The notes under the pieces were generated by a model that saw nothing but the letters and a program-made list of their open reading frames with translations, had not been told where the DNA came from and searched no databases. This document shows, one piece after another, positions 1 to 17,600 of a stretch of 64,000 nucleotides of DNA. The stretch lies in assembly GCF_965363235.1 (NCBI RefSeq), contig NC_134846.1, positions 77,226,724-77,290,723 on the forward strand, given 5' to 3'. Origin of the DNA: Mytilus galloprovincialis (lineage: Eukaryota; Mollusca; Bivalvia; Mytilida; Mytilidae). Made by a program: the position numbers and the translations under genes. Within the stretch, counting starts at the first letter, position 1. Every line of letters starts with the position of its first letter.

Positions 1-417
1 GCTGGAAGTAAATGTGACTTGAGTGTCTTTCTGAGAAATTAGTATTGGCAAGCTAGGTCTGCCTAAATGTACGTTTTTACAGATTTCTGACAAAAGTGTG
101 ACCTAGATTTTACAGACCAGATTTCTTTTGGTCATACTTTACCTCCTGGTGTTCATATACCACCTATACATGTATTTAGGATAATAAATAATACCTACAG
201 CTCATACTGGAAATGTAGTGGCTATCAAAAGACTCCCATCCCACCTGTTTTTGGCTGCTTTTCACATGTTTCTGATTTTGAACAATAAACAGACCATTAA
301 AGTTGACATATTTTAATAAACACACGTCTGATAAGAGTTATGAACTAGGAATTTCATTGTTCGTGTCCATACTGTCAAGACAGTTCTGCTGCGGCAGTTC
401 TAAACTAGAGGCTTCAA

Positions 418-1222
418 TGAGCCTGTGTCGCTCACCTGATATTTGTGTTTACAATTGATGCATGAAATAATGCAAGCATTATACTTTTGCTTTAGTTTCA
501 GAGTTATAAGCTAAAAACTGCATTACTAGTATACCCCTATGTTCTATTTTTAGCCATGTTTGTCATGTAGGTTGGCAGGCGGGTTCATCAGGTACATTTT
601 TTAAACTAAATACCCCAATGATGATTGTGACCAAATTTAGTTAAATTTGTCTCAGTAGTTTCAGAGGAGAAGGGTTTTGTTAAGGATTACAAAAATTTAC
701 TAAACTTGTCAAAAAATTACTTTTAAGGGCAATAACTCCTTAAGGGAACAATTGACAATTTTGATCACGTTGACTTATTTGTAGGTCTTACTTTGCTAAA
801 CTTTATTGCTTTTACAGTTTATCTCTTTCTATAATAATATTCAAGATAATAAGCAAAAACTTTAAAATTTCCTTAAAACAGGTTTTCTGGTTTGTATGAA
901 AATTTCAGAGCAGATAGATCATGACCTGATAAATGATTTTATCCTAGTCAGATATCCTGTAAATACTTTGGTTTCAGAGATATAAACCAAGATCTACATT
1001 TTACCCCTATGTTCTTTTTTAAGCCATGGTGGCCAGGTTGTCAGACACATTTTTTTTTAAATAGATACCCTCATGATTATTGTGGGCAAGTTTGATTAAT
1101 TTTGGCCCAGTAGTTATTGAGGAGAAGATTATTGTAAAAGTTAGCAGATGACAACAATGTACGACGGACACCAAAGGTGATGAGTAAAGCTCACTTGGCC
1201 TATTAGGCCAGGTGACCTAAAA
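418..1222 (+). repeat. Bivalve-type interspersed element, about 0.8 kb
   Basis: Non-coding repeat. It begins near GAGCCTGTGTCGCTCACCT and ends with a small hairpin, CACTTGG-CCTATTAGG-CCAGGTG, just after an ACGACGGACACC motif at about 1158-1170. The body has two diverged halves that share phrases such as TACCCCTATGTTCT (532 and 1002) and CCCAGTAGTT or CTCAGTAGTT (about 650 and 1105). I recognise this arrangement from bivalve genomes, where the unit is abundant. The short open frames over its right end are chance. Boundaries are approximate and no target duplication was found. Confidence 0.6.
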
Positions 1223-2064
1223 GTATGTTGGGTTATACAAGCCATCAAAGAATGGTGGCCCCTAACAATTCTACAGGTGGGATTGTGGGAGAAGGGGCTA
1301 ATGCCCCCAATGCACCATTTACCTGTGTCAGGGGCAGACAAAAACAATAGCAGTAGAAGGTTATTGTCAATACAGGTAGGTATTAAATATCTTGAAATTT
1401 ACGAATCATTTTGTTCAAAATATTATGGATTTAAATCAATATACTGTTACTCAACCATATGCAAGATTGAGACATAATGTATAACCCATATCTATCTTCC
1501 AAGGATTTTTTTTTTTGGATTATCTGTGTCACTAGGTTGCTATCTCATTGACATATACCCAAAATCTCCTTAAATGTTTATTTATTTTTCTTGACAATAT
1601 TGATATCACAAATGTTAGCTATTTGTATATTATTCCAAATCATTCATTCTTTGTAACAGTATAAAAGATAAAATAGCAGTAAATAATCTGTTGATAAAAT
1701 GTCAACTTCAAAGATAACAAAAAAATATTCAAAATGTAAAGTAAAAAAAAATATATAGAAAATTTATTTAAAATAAATAGACACCAATACACCTTATTGC
1801 TATTTGTACACCATTACTGGACATCCTAAAGGTTCCTGCAAAATGTTGACGTCACAATAGAAAAGTCTGACACCTCAAACAGAAAGTGATTGCTGTATGA
1901 TGTCAATAGTTTAAGTGTCGCAGATTCTCTGGTCAAGCTTTGCAGATTCCCAAATAGCTATATGGTCTGTTAAATACTTCCTTGAAGTCCCAGTAGGGTG
2001 TAACAAGAGGTGCATGTGCAACCAATATAAGTCCTAAGCTTTTGTAAACTAAGTAAAGTCTACA
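1223..2064 (-). other. 3' flank of the nucleotidase gene
   Basis: AT-rich DNA downstream of the nucleotidase stop codon, probably 3' UTR in its right part. Reverse-strand AATAAA candidates lie at 1763-1768 and around 1575-1585. No conserved coding signal seen. Confidence 0.4.
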
Positions 2065-5628
<3,564 letters not shown>

Positions 5629-8613
5629 TGTTTACTATCTGAGACTAGTCTTAGTTACTATGAATTATCAAAAAGTGTCAGTCTGAAAATATAGGTGTAC
5701 AGTAAAAAGGCATTGCTATATCTTTAGGATCTCTATCAAAATAATACTTTGAATCTTCTGTGAATACTTTAAATTTTGTTATTGTTTTGTTTTTTTATTC
5801 TCCGTGCTATTATTTCAAATCATTTCATATGTAATGGCTGTCACCACATGTTCATGTATCTGTCCAACCTCATAAATGGTTTTTCTTCCATAGGTGATAA
5901 TTGGTGGATTTTAATAATATGATGAATTGGATATTCATCTTTTACGGTTAGTCTGGATTGGATGATTCTGTAAAATTGTAAAACAATGAATCAGCATAAT
6001 TGTTCTCAAAACCCTACACTTCATAGCCTTAAAGCAGCAAACCCCATACAGTATTGTAAGCTAAACGAGGCCTTATTCATTGTGAGAAGAGGACATGGCT
6101 AACAGTGTGCCTTCTCTCCAAATTAATTCAGAACCAAATGTTAGTGTGTCTTGATAAAAGAGAAGTGGAAGAATACAAAGAGCATCATAGTTGATGACAA
6201 ACTGATAAAGCCATGTAAAAAAAAAGAAAAACAACCCAATCACAGAAATCAAGTGCTTGTAAGCACTGAATGGTAAAGATTGCTTTAATTTATCAGTTGG
6301 AAGAAAAATTTAATATTGCATTGGTTGTAGTTGTTTTAACAGCAATTCTAGACAAAGGAAGATAACTCCATTTTTTTTTAAAGATGACTTTAACAATGAC
6401 ATCATTTATATTCTTAGAACAGGTATAAAATTCATGCCCTTTATAGCTTGTTGTTCGGTGTGAGCCAAGGCTCCGTGTTGAAGGCCATACATTGACCTAT
6501 AATGGTTTACTTTTTTTTAAATTGTTATTTGGATAGAGAGTTGTCTCATAGGCACTCACACCACATCTTCCTAAATCTACCTAACAAAAGTTATGTAATT
6601 TTCATGACAAGTGTAACATCATGTTGTGCCTTGAATATCTGAGCATATATTACATCGTTAAATTTCTGGAAATATTCATGGAGAGGATACATTGTATATA
6701 GAATGTTATGATCAATACACTATATTTTGTGTATCAATAAGGTAGTGATAAGTCTTGGAAGAATTGATATCAAGTCAGTCCCATTAGGTTTTGATTGCAT
6801 TTCATGCAATCTTTACCTTTAAAATTATGACATAGAAAAGAAAAGACTAAGCAACAGACCCACAAAAAAAAACCAACTCTGGTATATTTTAAGTTTTATT
6901 GGGATAATAGACAACTTCAGAATAGCAAAATAATGAAACTTTGAGACCAAATGTCATTTCCCAAAAATGCAATTAGAGCAAATTGAGTTAATCATATTAA
7001 AATAAACAGGTAATAAAAAATTAGAAGATATGTGTTTGTGGTTAACATGGATCTTTAAATCCTGATCCATTATCTCTATTTTTCCATTAAAAGATTTTCT
7101 CTTTGGAGTAGTATCAGTAATGCCCCAACCTTATAGAATAATAGGTTATGCAATTGTGATAGTTGTGGTTTTGCCATCAATATAGTTTTAGTAACAAATG
7201 TGAATTTAACTAAGTTTCTGGGCTCAAAGTTATCAGAATTTTCTCAGAATTCTTACCTGTGTTTAGTTTTATCTCCTTTCATTTGTTATAAAGGTTTTAG
7301 GTTCACATTTGTTTAAAGTCTTTAAGTTTTTATTCATTTTATTATGATTTTACCTTCAAACCAGAAGTGGGGTTTAGCTTGTGCAGAAGTGCAAACTTTT
7401 AGTAACCTAATTTCATTGTTATATTGATAATTATTTCAGTCAATCAGAGCATGATATGTTAAAATTATTCATAGTCTTTCAGGAAGATTGTTATTTTATA
7501 TCCTAAAAGCTCTAGCTCGGTATTTTACAAAGTAAAACCTGTGAACTGTAAAGGGTTAATCATTCAAGTTAAAAAGGTCATACTTTTTTTTACCATATAA
7601 GTGTATATTCCTTATATTCATTGGTACATGTACATGTCTAAAGGCAACAGGTATGTTACCCAAGGGAATTGTATTACATTTACTTAGGTTAGTACCAGAG
7701 AGGACTGTTTCAATCCATTATGTTGGTATTCAAACTTGAGCAATTTTGTGGTCTATAAAGATTCTTCTTTTTTTTGTTAGATGACTTTTTGTTAGGACGA
7801 TTTTATAGATACTTCCGGTAGGTCAATTGTTAAATCCTGGTTTCAAGTTAGATAAATAAAATAAATAAGTATAATTTGTTTGAAATTGTAAGCTGATTAA
7901 ATTTTGTAATTTGTTATAATAAAAGTTGTGCTTTAAAATCTTTGTTTTTCAAAGCCTTTACAAGCATCTGATGATCTGAGAGATACGAACCAGGACGGGT
8001 ACTTCACTACACTGTCCAGGACTAGTCCCAATCAAACCCCACAGTGTACTGGGACCTGTTCCTGTTACACAATGATCTAATAAATACAGAGATATGTTTT
8101 GTGCAGTGGCTTGAGGATTTCAAGCCTCAGGCTCTATAAAAAATTAAAACAGGCTTTCAAGTTTTTTTGAAATAGTTGTTTTTTAGCTTCATTAAAATTC
8201 CCAAGTTTATAAAGATGTCAGAGGTTTGTTCTATTTTGGAAGAAAGATCCTTTATACATCAACATATTTTAAGTATATTAAATAGTTTATACTGTTTCAC
8301 TTGCTTTATGAACATGTATCAAGCAGGTTACATTTTTATACCATCTAACATCCATGGACTGTCGTTCTATTTAATGACCTATTTGTTTATTACCGCTTAA
8401 GATCATAAAAACATTGACATGCATTAATTTTGATATGATTTCCACTAATTTAGTTTGAAGAAAAACAATATTTTGAAATTCGGAATTTCAGATATTATTT
8501 TAAATGTATATGTACAACTCATAAGGTTTTATAAGAAAAAAATAGATATTATCTTGTTGTTGTAAGCGACAATTGAACATTGTTGAAAAATCCTTAGAAA
8601 AATATAACAGACT
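5629..8613. other. Divergent intergenic region between nucleotidase and CSN3
   Basis: About 3 kb separating two genes transcribed away from each other, so it should hold both promoters and 5' untranslated exons. It contains a fragment of repeat A at about 6450-6570. No CpG-dense stretch, TATA box in a convincing place or long open frame stands out. The short open frame at 8176-8400 shows no recognisable protein similarity. Confidence 0.5.
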
Positions 8614-11600
8614 ATGGCCTCAGTCTTAGAGCAGTATGTCAATACAGTACAGAACCTGTCTTCCCAAGGTATAAGAAATAATTATTTTCAGGATTAAAAA
8701 TTAAATTCAATCAACTAGTGTAGACAAATCTTACAGTTACATGACATTTGAACCCCATCTCATAAAATAAGTGATTTACTCTGTCTTTTACCATGTTAAA
8801 ACCAGAGACATATATACATATATACATTGTATGTCTCTGTTAAAACTCATTATGAATATTTTACATTTAACAAACTTTAAATGATTTTGTTTGTCAGTTG
8901 AAGAATTTTCTCAATTTCTTTGGTAGTTTTAAGTGTATATAGTCCAAATAATTATTATGCCTTGAACTGCAGTTCTTCTTATATTCTACTATACATTTAG
9001 TGACCACCTTCAACAAATTGAATATCATGTCATTGGAGGAAACTTACAACAAGACAAAGATTTATATATACAAAATTAAAGAATACAGGAAAATGAAAAA
9101 TGCTATGTACATGTATATTATAAAGTTTGATGTAATAGTTGAGTTAACATAGATGCTAAAGAAATTAAAGATTTGAACATGTTAAAAGATTCAGCAGGGT
9201 TTTTACTAAGGCGAGTCCTTGAATCCTGGATTCGTGAAAATTTGTCAAAACTTGTGAGTCCAAAGATGCATCAAGATTGAAATATTTTTCTATAAACTGA
9301 ACAAGTGTAAACAAAATTATATCCGGGTGAAATTTGATCTGGAGGAAAAAATGTCACAGTAGTTGTTGTTATTTTTTTATCCAGAGGAAACTATTTCCCT
9401 GGGATATTTTTTCCTTTGCTGTGAAATTCTATCTGAGTAGTTAACTTATTGAATAGTTATTAGAAAAAAAACTTAACCTTTACAATAGAAATACTATGAA
9501 ATAATAATAATGTATTTGAATTTATAGAGCTAAAATGTTAAAAAATTGGAAAATAATTTTACAAATTATCATTGAAAACTTTTTCTGAAATATTCAAGTA
9601 AATATCATTCTTTTAAAAAGAAAATAATCATGCTGTTGTGTTTTTTTATTTTGGTCGGGTTGTTGTCTCTTTGACACATTCCCCATTTCCATTCTCAATT
9701 TTATGAATCATAAAAAAGAAAACCAGAAGTAATTTCAAATATTGTATTTGTGAAATAATATTATGATTAAATAAGGTAATTTACATCCCAGCTCCTTTGT
9801 TCTAACAGGGGTGATCTGAGCCTGATCACCCCTACCAGATCACTCCAGTTTGAGTTTCTTTGTTATGCATGCTTTCCTTTGTTCTGTAACATTTTGGCGG
9901 GAATGTCAAATTCACTATAAAACTGATAATTAAATATACAATTATACGGAAAAGACTATCTTTCAAAATTCACGCAGAAAAAATCCAGTGTATATGCTGG
10001 GATTCGAACTCAAGGAGGATTTTGAAAATAGATAACTCAGCCTTGATAATCACAAAAATAAATGGTTTGTTCTGTGGTAGTTTGAAAATAAATTACCTGA
10101 TTTGCAATGCATAGAAAATAAATAACTCAGCAGGTTTAATCGAAAGTATGAGATGGCACCAGATTCTTCATAAATTCATCTTTTTTCCCCAAAAAAATCG
10201 GGAAATAGTTCCCAAATTTTTTAATAACAAAAGTATAAATATTATTTAAATATAATTTTAAAAAATTGGTTTCAATTAACTTGAGGTATATTGTCTCAGG
10301 AAACCTTACCTCTCTTTTATTTAAACAGAGCCGTAACTACATGTAGGAAATTTCAAAACCAAACGCCTGTCTCCATATCAAATTGTGTTCACGGCCTTGC
10401 AAGAAGAAAGTTCTGTTTTCCCTCAGACTTATAGCCCTGATTTATCAGGATCAATGTTTCTTATTTATTTGTCTTTTGTTCATTGATTGCCCTTCTGTAT
10501 TCTGTTAGTGTTGCATTCCTTTTGTAATCTAGTAATTTTGTTATGAACTTTTTAAAAAAAAAACAGGTGCTCCGCAGGGCGCAGCTTTATACGACCCCAG
10601 TGGTTGAACCCTGAACAGTTGGGGCAAATTTGGTCTCAATATTCAATCTTGATACTGTCTTAATTTGGATTGTGATCAAATTTTTGACATAATATAGGTT
10701 TTTGTCACAAAATTAATGTGGTCAGAGATCTAACAAATCTATTGCACAATACTGTGCAATTGAAGATTTCTTCTTGAAACTTTTCAAAATTCGAAATTTG
10801 AAAAATTAAAAAAAAAAAGGAGTCCCTTTAAAAAAGGGTAAACAAAAATACCCCCCCCCCCAAATGTTTTGAAACCTCCCTTGGAGCAATAACCCTCAAA
10901 CTCAATCCCATGCTTTCCTTTGCAGTATTGAACCTTGTAGTACAATTTCAGAGAGATCCATACACTTAAACACAAGTTACATGTATTGTCATGATTGTTT
11001 GGAAACTAGAAACATGCTTCTTTTTGGCCCTTTTTTGGACCCTAATTCCTACATATTTTGGGCAATTAACCCAAAAATTAATTCCAGCCTCCCCTTTGTT
11101 ATATGGTACATTGTGGTACAATTTCAAAATGATCCATACAATCACACACAAGTAATTGTCTTGAAACTAGAAAAATGCTTGTTTTGGCCCCTTTTTGGTC
11201 CATATTTCCTAAACTTTGGCCCCTTAACCCCTTAAATGATTCCAAACCTTCTACTTGTGGTTTTAAACATTGCAGTATAATTTCAGAGCAATTGAAATAT
11301 TTGTACACAAGTTATAATCCTGAAACTAGAAAAATGCTTGTTTTGGGCCCCTTTTGGGCCCCTAATTCCTAAACGATTGGGACCATCACCTCAAAATCAA
11401 TCCCAACCTTCCTTTTGTGGTATTGAACCTTCTGAAAAAAATTCATAAAGATCTATTTACTCAAACTAAAGTTATTATCCGGAAACCAATGTGTCTTCGG
11501 ACGACGACGCAGACGACGCAAAAGACGACATCATACCATTATACAATCCCAAATTTTTTTGGGGTCGTATAACCAGCAGCCACAGGCTTAACTATGTGAA

Positions 11601-14600
11601 TTCCATTTTTGCTTTATCATGCACATTGGTCTTTTGATGTTGTCCCTAGAAACTTCAGTCTTAAACTGAATTTATACATTTTGCTTTGAGACCAAAGTAT
11701 TGTCAAAAAATTATTAAAACATAACTTCATTTTCAGATTATTAAAGGGTCTTCAGAACACCCAGAAAGCATGATTTTGCATCATTTGTTCTATAGCTTCT
11801 TGGGCCTTCAGTGGCTCCAAAACCCTTCAAAACTTTTTTTGCCTCGCTACGCTCGGCGTAGTATGTTTGCCAATACATTTAAAAGTGCCTAGTTATAACT
11901 AAACTTTAATACTATGTATGTATGCAATACATGTATATGCAGTTGGGAATTTAAAAGATTCATTTCTGCAGAGGGGGATGGTTAATCTTATTAAATGGTA
12001 CATAATGACTTGACTATACTATATGTATTATTTATAATAAACAAATCATTTAAAAAATTGTATGTTTTCGAATATCAAAAATATAGTCGTGAAAATGAAT
12101 AATCAGTCCCTTGCTTTAATGAAAATGAAAAATCTTGCTTCAATAGTGCAAAAAAAATAAATAAATAACCGATCAAAAACAAATCCTCCTGAATTTTATA
12201 ATTATAGTCAGGTATATATTGATTGCAAGTAACTAACATAGTAGTTAATGGGACTCTATAGCTATTTCACAAGGTTCTGTGAAATATGGTACGAAAATAT
12301 ATACCGGGTACATACTATCCCCATAACACAGATAGATTTTCACTCCTCTGGAAAAAAATCTACCTGTGAAATACCATGTCTGGAAAAAAATTACTGTGAC
12401 AAATTATCCCCAGGATAAAATATCACAGAGGAAAAAATAAACCGTTACACAAGTGTACACATATCATCATTTTATAGCAAAAGTTTAAAAGTAATCTGAA
12501 TTTAATGTCATTTCATTGCTCTATAAGGTCTGGGAGACTAAAATTATAAATTATATTGCAATAAAAATTAATTATAAAATATCTTCTTCTCACTATTGGA
12601 CTCACCATGGCCAAAAATGACGAGTCCTTGGACGTGCCTTCAAAAATCCTTAGCGAGAACCCTGAGTCTACTGATCTGCAATTTATAATGTTATCAGTTA
12701 GTTTGTTATAATCGGTTATACATGTTATAGTTTGGGGGGAAAAAAGGATTTTTTTCTGTATTGTGTTTTGCAGGATGGAATTTGGAAGCTGTTCAAATTT
12801 GAATGTCTTGTTTGTCTTTTTTTGTGGGATTCATTTGTTATTTTTAGGTGTTCTTTTTTGTAAAGCATTATTAATCTTATATCTTTTCTTCTGTCAGTTA
12901 CAAATGTAGGCTGCGCCATTCAAGGTGTTGTAACATGTTACCATTGCTTGATGTGTTTCTGTATTTGTTTGTATCAAAACCTGCAGCCCTCCTTTGAACT
13001 TTTTTAATTGATGCTATCTATGTCTTGTTGTAAGTATGGATCCCAAACAGAGCAAGCATACTCTAGTGATGGTCTTACTAGGGACTTGTATGCTGGCTCT
13101 TTAATGGGTGTTGAGCTTGTGTTCATGTTCCTCCTTAGAAAGTCTAGGGTTCTAATAACATTCTTGCATATGCTGTTAATGTGTACATCCTATTTAAGGT
13201 TTGAGCCGATGGTTACCCCCCAGATATTTTGTAATTGAAAGGATATTTATTTAATTTTGGCTGTGACAACTATCTATGTTCCCATATTATCCTACAGCCT
13301 TTTTACAATAGTTTAAAACAGTTTATTATATTGATATCTCCAGTTTTCGTGTTGTGACATTTTAGATAATTTGATTATTAAAGTGATTGCCATGGACTAA
13401 TGTCTAACTGAAAGCTATTAAGTGTGCAACCTTGGTCTTTTGTGAAGAGTTGTCTCATTGGCAATCATAACACAGCAAGGCCGTAAATAGGTCTATTATT
13501 TTAGCGAGACAAAATAATTTCCGAGGGTATCAAATGAATGGTGCAAAATCCTGCATTCTAGGCATTTCCAGAGAGCTTTACAATGTTTTAAATTTGAACA
13601 TTTTATATAAAGTTTTCATATTTAAAACATATTAATTACTAACACTAATTTTTTAATAATTTATTTTAAATGTATATGTCAGATAAACATCCAAATATCA
13701 ATTTGAGTCTTTCTCCAGAACTTAGAACGGACATCGCTTCAGTAGAGTTTGCCATTTTTTTTATGACCCGTTTCATCAAATCGTTTCAGAATAATATTAT
13801 TTTAGTTTTCTGCAAGAGCCTGTTTTTAGTCAGAGATCCACGATGATTATCGTTACTAGGTTGATGTAATCGAGAAACATTACCCGTTGAGATGCTGAGT
13901 TATATCCAGGAAGAATAGTTTAAAAGGAATGATAACAAGTCATGGAAATTAAGGTTGAGACAGAACAACAAATTACCATAAAAAAAAATCAGTGTCAAAA
14001 TTTTAGTGAGGCAACTGCCTCACTTGCCTCAATGGTAGTAACTTCCTTGCCACATCTTGTTTTTATATTGGAGGCAATTAACCAAGCTGTACATGTATGT
14101 CCTGAAGAAAGACATGATATCGACAACATCAAGCATTTTCTTGTAAGAACATAATGGGATACGTTGCAGTCCTGTGTATCCCCCGTCTCAGACTTATGAC
14201 TTTACTTTATTAAACTGATAAAACTAATACATTGTAATTTTGTGTGAAACAATTCATTACATACTTTTATTTTTAAAAATCTTCTGTATGTATAGTTTCA
14301 CCCTTTAGATTTTGTGTAATGTGTGTCCAAAATTAGGAAAACCCCTGGTTTATGAGTTCTTCAAATGTCCAGTGATTTCGTGCATGCCATCTAAAAATAG
14401 ATTATTTAGATAAAAGAAAGGTTTAACAGTACAAAAGTTATTGAATTTGAACCAAACAGACTACCAAGCATGCAGAGCAAAATTTATTTCAATCTGATTT
14501 TAATTTGACTTAAATGAAACAAATTTTATCTGATGATGTAACTTTTTTAATGGAAATTGTCTAAATATGGTTAATCATTAGATTGTAGTTATAAAGATAA

Positions 14601-17600
14601 TCTTGAACTTATCAATTTTAATCTTTTCTGTCCCTTCAGAATACTAAAACAATTGCAAGAATGATTCTATTTGTGTTACAATGTACATTGCCGATATAAC
14701 AAAATCAGGTGATAGATAATAAACTACTCATTGGTGTATTTTCACTACATAAAAGAGTTAGAATTGCCAGACTTTTTTTAATCAAAGGTCTAGAGTTAGG
14801 GGGTTCAAAATACCATATGACACCGGCCATGCAGACACCAGAGACTCCACTGTATATGATTTTGCTGATTTTAATTATTTGGAATTATGTTGCTTTGGAG
14901 AGAGAAGTTTTGCCCCAAAAAGGATGCATTTGGCTGTTATATCATATGATTATATTGATATTGTTATTTCTTGAAAATATTAACTTTGTTGCATATATTT
15001 GGGATAGTTTTGTTGAATTTAAATTTGGAATAATAAAAAAGTAAGTGGGCTTTGAATTAATATTGTATATTTCAATCAACTTTTTATTTTAGAACTCGCG
15101 CATAGTGTTGTATTTTACACTCATACTCACACATTAAAACACATAGATGTGGTGTTTTCCATTCTTAACAAATTTAATTTACTTCTGTTGTAGGAAATTT
15201 TTCTCAGCTGTGTGAATTCATTGGAAAAAGTGCAGATGCCCTAACCAAAAATGCAAGTCATTTGGACAATGTGTTAGCAACATTAGATATTCAGCAACAT
15301 TCTCTAGGAATTTTGGGTATTTTGTAAGTAAACATATTCAGATTTCTTTCGTTTATTTTGTTAACTGATTTTTTACTGTCAGTAACACCACAAAAGACAG
15401 ATAAAGATGTTCAATATAACAATCTTTACCAGTTAAAAATTGGTACCACCACAGTTATTTTCTTACTACATAACAAAAATAGATAGGTTTCTTTTAAATG
15501 AATTAAAGATTTGACATACAAACCCTTATAAAGAAAAGTTTATTTCTACGGTTTATATGGATGTTTTTATTTTACTTATGCAGATATCAATGAGAAAGAA
15601 TACTTTTCCATCTTCAGTTGTATCTAAAAGTGTATAACAAATTTGTTTAACAAAAAGGAAACTGGTCACAAATAGGATACTATTTCATATATTTATTTCA
15701 TTATTTCTCAACAAACCAAATTACATTGGTGTAGAGATAATTTATGATTATTGATGTAATTTCTGTTGAATTGTCCTACATTAACCATAATGTAATACCC
15801 AATGATGTATTGTTTCAGATGTGTTAAGTACAGTTTACCAAATATACCAGATTTTGAGATTTTATTTATACAGACTCAGGAATTCATCCATAATTGTAAT
15901 GGAGAGCATGTCAGATATGCCACAGACAGTTGTAAGTTTATACAACAAAATTATCTTTATTAAGGCATATGTTGCCAACCTCTGACAGTGGCTTAGCTAA
16001 AATTTACGCAACAACACACTTGCGTGCTCAAATGAAATGGCGAAAAACAAAATTATTAAAAAATCATAACAGTCAAATTTTTTGCCTTGCTACTATTGGC
16101 AACTTTGGTGTGCACATCATTATTGTCGAGCCTGCAACTTTTGTTGCAGAAAGCTCGACATAGGGATAGTGATCCGGCGGCGGCGACTACGTCGGCAGTG
16201 TTAGCTCACTTCTTAAAAGCTTTATATTTTAGAAGGTGGAAGACCTGGATGCTTCATACTTTGTATATAGATGCTTCATGTTACGAAGTTTCCGTCAGTC
16301 ACATGTCCAATGTCCTTGACCTCATTTTCATGGTTCAGTGACCACTTGAAAAAAAAGTTCAAATTTTTTGTAATGTTGAATTCTCTCTTATTATAAGTAA
16401 TAGGATAACTATATTTGATATGTGCGTACCTTGCAAGGTCCTCGTGTCTGTCAGACAGTTTTCAGTTGACCTCGACCTCATTTCATGGATCAGTGAACAA
16501 GGTTAAGTTTGTACATGTCCAACTGGTAGGTGTCATCTGACCTTGACCTCATTTTCATGGTTCAGTGGTTATAGTTAAATTTTTGTGTTTTGGTCTGTTT
16601 TTCTCATACCATATGCAATAGGTCTACTATATTTGTTGTATGGAATGATTGTTAAGTGTACATGTCTAGCGGGCAGATGTCATGTGACCTTGACCTCATT
16701 TTCATGGTTCAGTGGTCAAAGTTAAGTTTTTGAGTTTTGGTCTTTTTATCTAATGCTATATGCCATAGGTCAACTATGTTTGGTGTATGGAAATATTTTA
16801 TGATCTTTATGTCAGTCGAGCAGGTTTTATTTAACCGTGACCTGATTTTCACGGTTCATTGCACAGTGTTAAGTTTTTGTGTTTTGGTCTATTTTTCTTA
16901 AACTATAAGTAATGTGTCAACTATATATGTTGTATAGAAGCATTGTTAGCTGTACCTGTCTGCCTGGCATGGTTCATCTGACCTGGACCTCTTTTTCAAG
17001 GTTCATTGGTCTTTGTTTAGTTAACTTGGTTAATGTTAAGTTTATGTGACAGTTGTAATAAAGCTTAGCTTTATACTTAGGACTATCAACATAATATCAA
17101 TGATTAGTATAGAAGGCGAGACATTTCAGCGTGTGCACTCTTGTAGGTCTACCTACTACACTGTCTGACAATGACAAATCATGTCAAAAAGTGTGGGAAA
17201 ACATGTGACATAGATGAGGACTTTATGATGAACAGATACAATTTTTTTAATAAAAAAAACAATATAATTCTACTGTAGACTTTTATTGCATTCAATAGTC
17301 TGTTTTGCTGCATTCAAAACAACACAACTAGACACATATGCAACAAAACATCTTGCAGTTAATAAAAGGTGTTGTCTTATCTTCTTTAATTATCCAGGTG
17401 TGTTGATAAGTCGTTATCCTAAGGCTATTTTTTTCTTATTTTTTCTGTAGACTTAGCTTTCATTTTTTATTACCATGCATTGTCAAGCTTGGTAACTCAT
17501 AATTATTTGTCAGTAACTAAATGTACGATGCTGTCCCATACTGAACCTTCTGACCTTGTTTGTTTACATTTAAATTTCAATGGCGTCAAAATCACGTGAT

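Noticed and set aside
13942..14154. 70-codon frame with a plausible helical sequence ([19 protein letters not shown])
   Set aside because: No family recognised and no splice partners seen; it could be a decayed exon, but support is too thin.
14709..15044. 111-codon plus-strand frame just before CSN3 exon 2
   Set aside because: AT-rich, hydrophobic by composition, no similarity, and not joined in frame to exon 2.
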